DNA of 64,000 nucleotides, taken from Yanghanlia sp047501535. Its GTDB lineage: Bacteria; Pseudomonadota; Gammaproteobacteria; Burkholderiales; Burkholderiaceae_B. The notes beneath the pieces are model-generated. The model saw nothing but the letters and a program-made list of their open reading frames with translations. It did no database searches and was not told the origin of the DNA. A program made the position numbers and the translations under genes. This document shows, piece by piece, positions 61,545 to 64,000 of this stretch. Location of the stretch: the NCBI RefSeq assembly GCF_047501535.1, contig NZ_JAZDRJ010000007.1, positions 62,001-126,000 of the forward strand. Reading direction: 5' to 3'. Position 1 is the stretch's first letter. Every line of letters begins with the position of its first letter.

Positions 61545-62356
61545 CCTCCGAAACCCCCATGTTGCCGGTTAGTGGCGCACCCTGGAAAGGGGTGAGCTAC
61601 GGTTGCACCACCCGTTCAGGGGGGGTGAGCGTCGGGCCGTGGGAATCATTGAACCTCGCCTTGCATGTCGGTGATGACCCGCAGGCGGTTGAAGAAAACC
61701 GACGCCGTCTGGCCGCGCATTTGCCGGCAGAACCCTTCTGGCTGGACCAAGTTCATGGCAAGGGAGTGGTCGAAGTGGTCGCTCCGTTTACCGCTCGGCC
61801 TGTTACCGGCGGGGTGGCGTCCCCGTACGGGGCTTACGAAAGTGCGCCACCGCAAGCGGATGCAGCCATCACCACCCGGCCCGGTGTGGTACTGGCCGTC
61901 CTGACAGCGGATTGCATTCCTGTCGTGATTGCCGATGCGGACGGTCGTGCGCTGGGGGTGGCCCACGCCGGCTGGCGAGGGTTGGCGGCGGGTGTACTGG
62001 AAGCCACGTTGGAGGCGTTGCGGGCACGTTTGCCTGACGCTTCTGTGTGGCGAGCCTGGATTGGGCCTTGCATCGGCCAAGCCCGCTTCGAGGTAGGCGA
62101 CGAAGTGCGGCTGGCGTTCACCGAACAAGATCCCGTCACGCAGCAGTATTTTTCGGCGGGGGGGCGGGCCGGAAAGTGGCAGGCAGACATCGCCGCTCTG
62201 GCTCGTCATCGTTTACTAACATTAGGGTTGTATGATGTAGAAGTTTCTGGTTTGTGTACGTATCAGCAAGCCGGTCTTTTTTACTCTTATCGACGCTCAT
62301 CGGTCAGCGGAAGAATGGCAACGTTGGCTTGGCTGCATGGTCCCGAATTACCCTGA
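61541..62356 (+). CDS. pgeF: Peptidoglycan editing factor PgeF (laccase-domain, YfiH family)
   Basis: In E. coli PgeF keeps L-Ser from being misplaced in peptidoglycan stems; the family was earlier called polyphenol oxidase. The 271-aa protein has the metal-site motifs LDQVHG, VLTADCIPVV, GVAHAGWRGLAAGV and WIGPCIGQARFEVGDEV. ATG 61541 overlaps the rluD TGA, with GGGAGG directly before it; that spacing is short, so ATG 61532 or ATG 61559 cannot be ruled out. The rluD-pgeF pairing is conserved in proteobacteria. Confidence 0.9.
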   Translation: MTSETPMLPVSGAPWKGVSYGCTTRSGGVSVGPWESLNLALHVGDDPQAVEENRRRLAAHLPAEPFWLDQVHGKGVVEVVAPFTARPVTGGVASPYGAYESAPPQADAAITTRPGVVLAVLTADCIPVVIADADGRALGVAHAGWRGLAAGVLEATLEALRARLPDASVWRAWIGPCIGQARFEVGDEVRLAFTEQDPVTQQYFSAGGRAGKWQADIAALARHRLLTLGLYDVEVSGLCTYQQAGLFYSYRRSSVSGRMATLAWLHGPELP

Positions 62357-62413
62357 TTGACACACCTAAAATTGCATTCCACCATAGAGACGCTATAACA
62401 GGCTGCACATCAT

Positions 62414-64000
62414 ATGTATCGAAACGTGAATAATCTTTTCCCTTCGTCATGGCCTTCGCCGATCCGTGTGGCCCCCGAGGCACTCGCAGAAATACAGGCC
62501 GAGTTTTCTAACGCCTATGCCGAGGTCCTTGAACAGGCTCGCACGGGCCGGCTTGGTTTGCCTTCGGATAGGCGATTTCGTGCCGAGGCCTGGAAAGCAA
62601 ATCCCCTCGCATTGTTGAATGCGCATCTGTGGGAACTCTCCGCGAACGCGATGAGTCGTATGGTTGATGCCGCCCAGGTGGATGAGTCCCTGCGCAACCG
62701 CCTGCGTTTCTCCGTGATGCAATGGCTTGAAGCGACAGCGCCAACGAACTTCGTTTTCACTAACCCAGAAGTGCAGCAGCTCATGCTGGAAACTGGCGGG
62801 CAGTCCTTGGCGCGTGGCATCCAGAACTTGCTGGAGGATATCGGCAAGGGGCGTATGAGCCAGACGGATGAATCAAAATTTCAGTTAGGTGAGAATATTG
62901 CCGTTACGCCGGGCTCGGTGGTTTATCAAAACCCCCTGATGCAGGTGATCCAATACGCGCCACTCACGGAAACCGTACACGAGCGCCCATTGGTGATTGT
63001 GCCGCCGTGCATTAATAAGTACTACATCCTCGATCTTCAGCCCGAGAATTCCTTTGTGCGCCACGCGGTTGAGCAAGGTCACACGGTATTTTTGGTGTCC
63101 TGGCGCAACCCTCTGCCCGAAGATACGGACGGCACCGATAAAGCGAGTTGGGCTGATTACCTCGAGGATGGTGTGCTGCGAGCCCTGAAAGTCGCGTCTG
63201 ATATTACACGTCAGCCCAAAGTCAACGCGCTGGGGTTTTGTGTCGGCGGCACCATGCTGGCGAGCGCAGTGGCGCTTGCACATGCTAAGGGCGAAGAGCC
63301 GCTGCAATCGCTCACGCTGCTCACCACTTTCCTCGACTTCTCTGATACTGGCGTTATTGATGTCTTTATCGACGAAACCCATGTTGGCATGCGCGAGCAA
63401 CAAATGGGGCAGGGCGGGCTATTGAGCGCCCGTGAATTGGCCACGACTTTTTCCTTCCTGCGCCCCAGCGAGCTGGTTTGGAACTATGTCGTTAACAATT
63501 ACTTGAAAGGCATCTCACCGCCTGCGTTTGATTTGCTGTTCTGGAATGCCGATGGCACCAACTTGCCAGGTCCGTTCTTTACTTGGTATTTGCGTAACAC
63601 CTATCTTGAAAATCGCTTGTGTAAGCCGGGCGGTGTCACGATTAACGGCCATGCCATTGATCTCAGCGCACTCGACATGCCTGCGTATATTTACGCATCA
63701 CGTGACGATCACATCGTTCCATGGCAATCTGCTTACGCCTCTTGCAATCTGCTTTCTGGTCCGCGGCGTTTCGTCATGGGCGCATCGGGCCATATCGCTG
63801 GGGTTATCAACCCACCGGCCAAGAATCGGCGCAGTTATTGGGCGGTACCCGAAGATTTGGCTCCAGGTGAAAGCCCAGTGCCTGCCGAAGACTGGATTCA
63901 AGCCGCGCCCGAAACACCGGGCAGCTGGTGGCCTGATTGGTCTGCCTGGCTGGTGCAGCATGCAGGCTCGAAAAAGAAGGCGCCTGCCAAGCAGGGCAAT
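62414..64000 (+). CDS. phaC: Class I poly(3-hydroxyalkanoate) synthase, 3' end beyond the window
   Basis: Polymerises hydroxyacyl-CoA into PHA storage granules. The 529 codons present lack a stop, so the C terminus is cut by the window edge. The PhaC core is complete: the lipase-like box GFCVGG with nucleophile Cys276, Asp432 in SRDDHIVPW and His460 in GASGHIAGVINPP. The 28-residue Asp-His spacing equals that of the Cupriavidus enzyme. A Lys/Ala-rich tail begins at the window end, so little is probably missing. ATG 62414 has only a weak ribosome site (ACAGG, 12 nt). It lies 57 bp after pgeF. Confidence 0.93.
   Translation, partial: MYRNVNNLFPSSWPSPIRVAPEALAEIQAEFSNAYAEVLEQARTGRLGLPSDRRFRAEAWKANPLALLNAHLWELSANAMSRMVDAAQVDESLRNRLRFSVMQWLEATAPTNFVFTNPEVQQLMLETGGQSLARGIQNLLEDIGKGRMSQTDESKFQLGENIAVTPGSVVYQNPLMQVIQYAPLTETVHERPLVIVPPCINKYYILDLQPENSFVRHAVEQGHTVFLVSWRNPLPEDTDGTDKASWADYLEDGVLRALKVASDITRQPKVNALGFCVGGTMLASAVALAHAKGEEPLQSLTLLTTFLDFSDTGVIDVFIDETHVGMREQQMGQGGLLSARELATTFSFLRPSELVWNYVVNNYLKGISPPAFDLLFWNADGTNLPGPFFTWYLRNTYLENRLCKPGGVTINGHAIDLSALDMPAYIYASRDDHIVPWQSAYASCNLLSGPRRFVMGASGHIAGVINPPAKNRRSYWAVPEDLAPGESPVPAEDWIQAAPETPGSWWPDWSAWLVQHAGSKKKAPAKQGN

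Noticed and set aside
62357..62413. TTGACA at 62357-62362 and TATAAC at 62394-62399 as a phaC promoter
   Set aside because: The spacing between them is 31 nt. The alternative TTGCAT-N16-TATAAC would leave a leader of only about 8 nt, so no promoter is called.

Overview
The window is a gene-dense, GC-rich chromosomal segment of a betaproteobacterium, most likely Alcaligenaceae (order Burkholderiales). The evidence is the mdh - gntR - sdhCDAB - sdhE - gltA - odhAB - lpd gene order, the efp/earP pair with an arginine at EF-P position 32, Burkholderiales-type DUF2863 and DUF1178 proteins, the prpBC-acnD-prpF-prpD cluster and a class I PHA synthase. I cannot name the genus. There is no rRNA, CRISPR array, prophage or intact insertion sequence; this is core metabolism and housekeeping.

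Layout. 0-3 kb (minus): tRNA-Arg(ACG), then a tight pgl-glk-mpg run (6-phosphogluconolactonase, glucokinase, alkyladenine DNA glycosylase) behind a DUF423 membrane protein. 3-11.7 kb (plus): AidB-like acyl-CoA dehydrogenase, a four-gene peptide/nickel-type ABC importer with overlapping genes, and a DUF1178 gene. 11.8-15 kb (minus): efp, its rhamnosyltransferase earP, and a DUF2863 gene. 15-18.5 kb (minus): acnB, a small GNAT protein and a membrane protein. 18.6-28.5 kb: 2-methylcitrate cycle genes prpB-prpC-acnD-prpF-prpD (minus), with the divergent sigma-54 activator gene prpR. 28.5-29.1 kb: a non-coding stretch with a 201-bp fold-back element. 29-45 kb: a TCA-cycle supercluster of mdh (minus), gntR, sdhCDAB, sdhE, gltA, an orphan gene, maeB (minus), odhA (sucA), odhB (sucB) and lpd. 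45-48 kb: zapE and trpS. 47.8-55 kb: a polyamine-type ABC importer plus gabT (minus) with a divergent MocR/GabR regulator. 55-64 kb: tex, a DinG/YoaA-type helicase, bamD, rluD, pgeF and phaC, the last cut by the window end.

How it fits together. acnB, mdh, sdh, gltA and odh/lpd cover most of the oxidative TCA cycle. The prp cluster feeds propionyl-CoA carbon in as succinate and pyruvate, maeB drains malate, and the ABC/gabT module would bring in putrescine- or GABA-like nitrogen compounds towards succinate. phaC stores acyl-CoA as polyhydroxyalkanoate.

Most interesting signal. An identical 19-bp near-palindrome (TCTTATATCTTATATAAGA) lies exactly 3 bp upstream of a predicted -35 hexamer in front of both acnB (17767-17785) and mdh (30281-30299), in the same orientation. 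The mdh copy is also upstream of the gntR gene sitting between mdh and sdhC. This suggests a TCA-cycle regulon controlled by that GntR/HutC-family protein. Other notable items are a consensus sigma-54 promoter for prpB with a GTTTCA/TGAAAC array, the 201-bp fold-back element, a TrpS with a YegP-like C-terminal extension, and an ABC binding protein with both a lipobox and a C-terminal membrane anchor.
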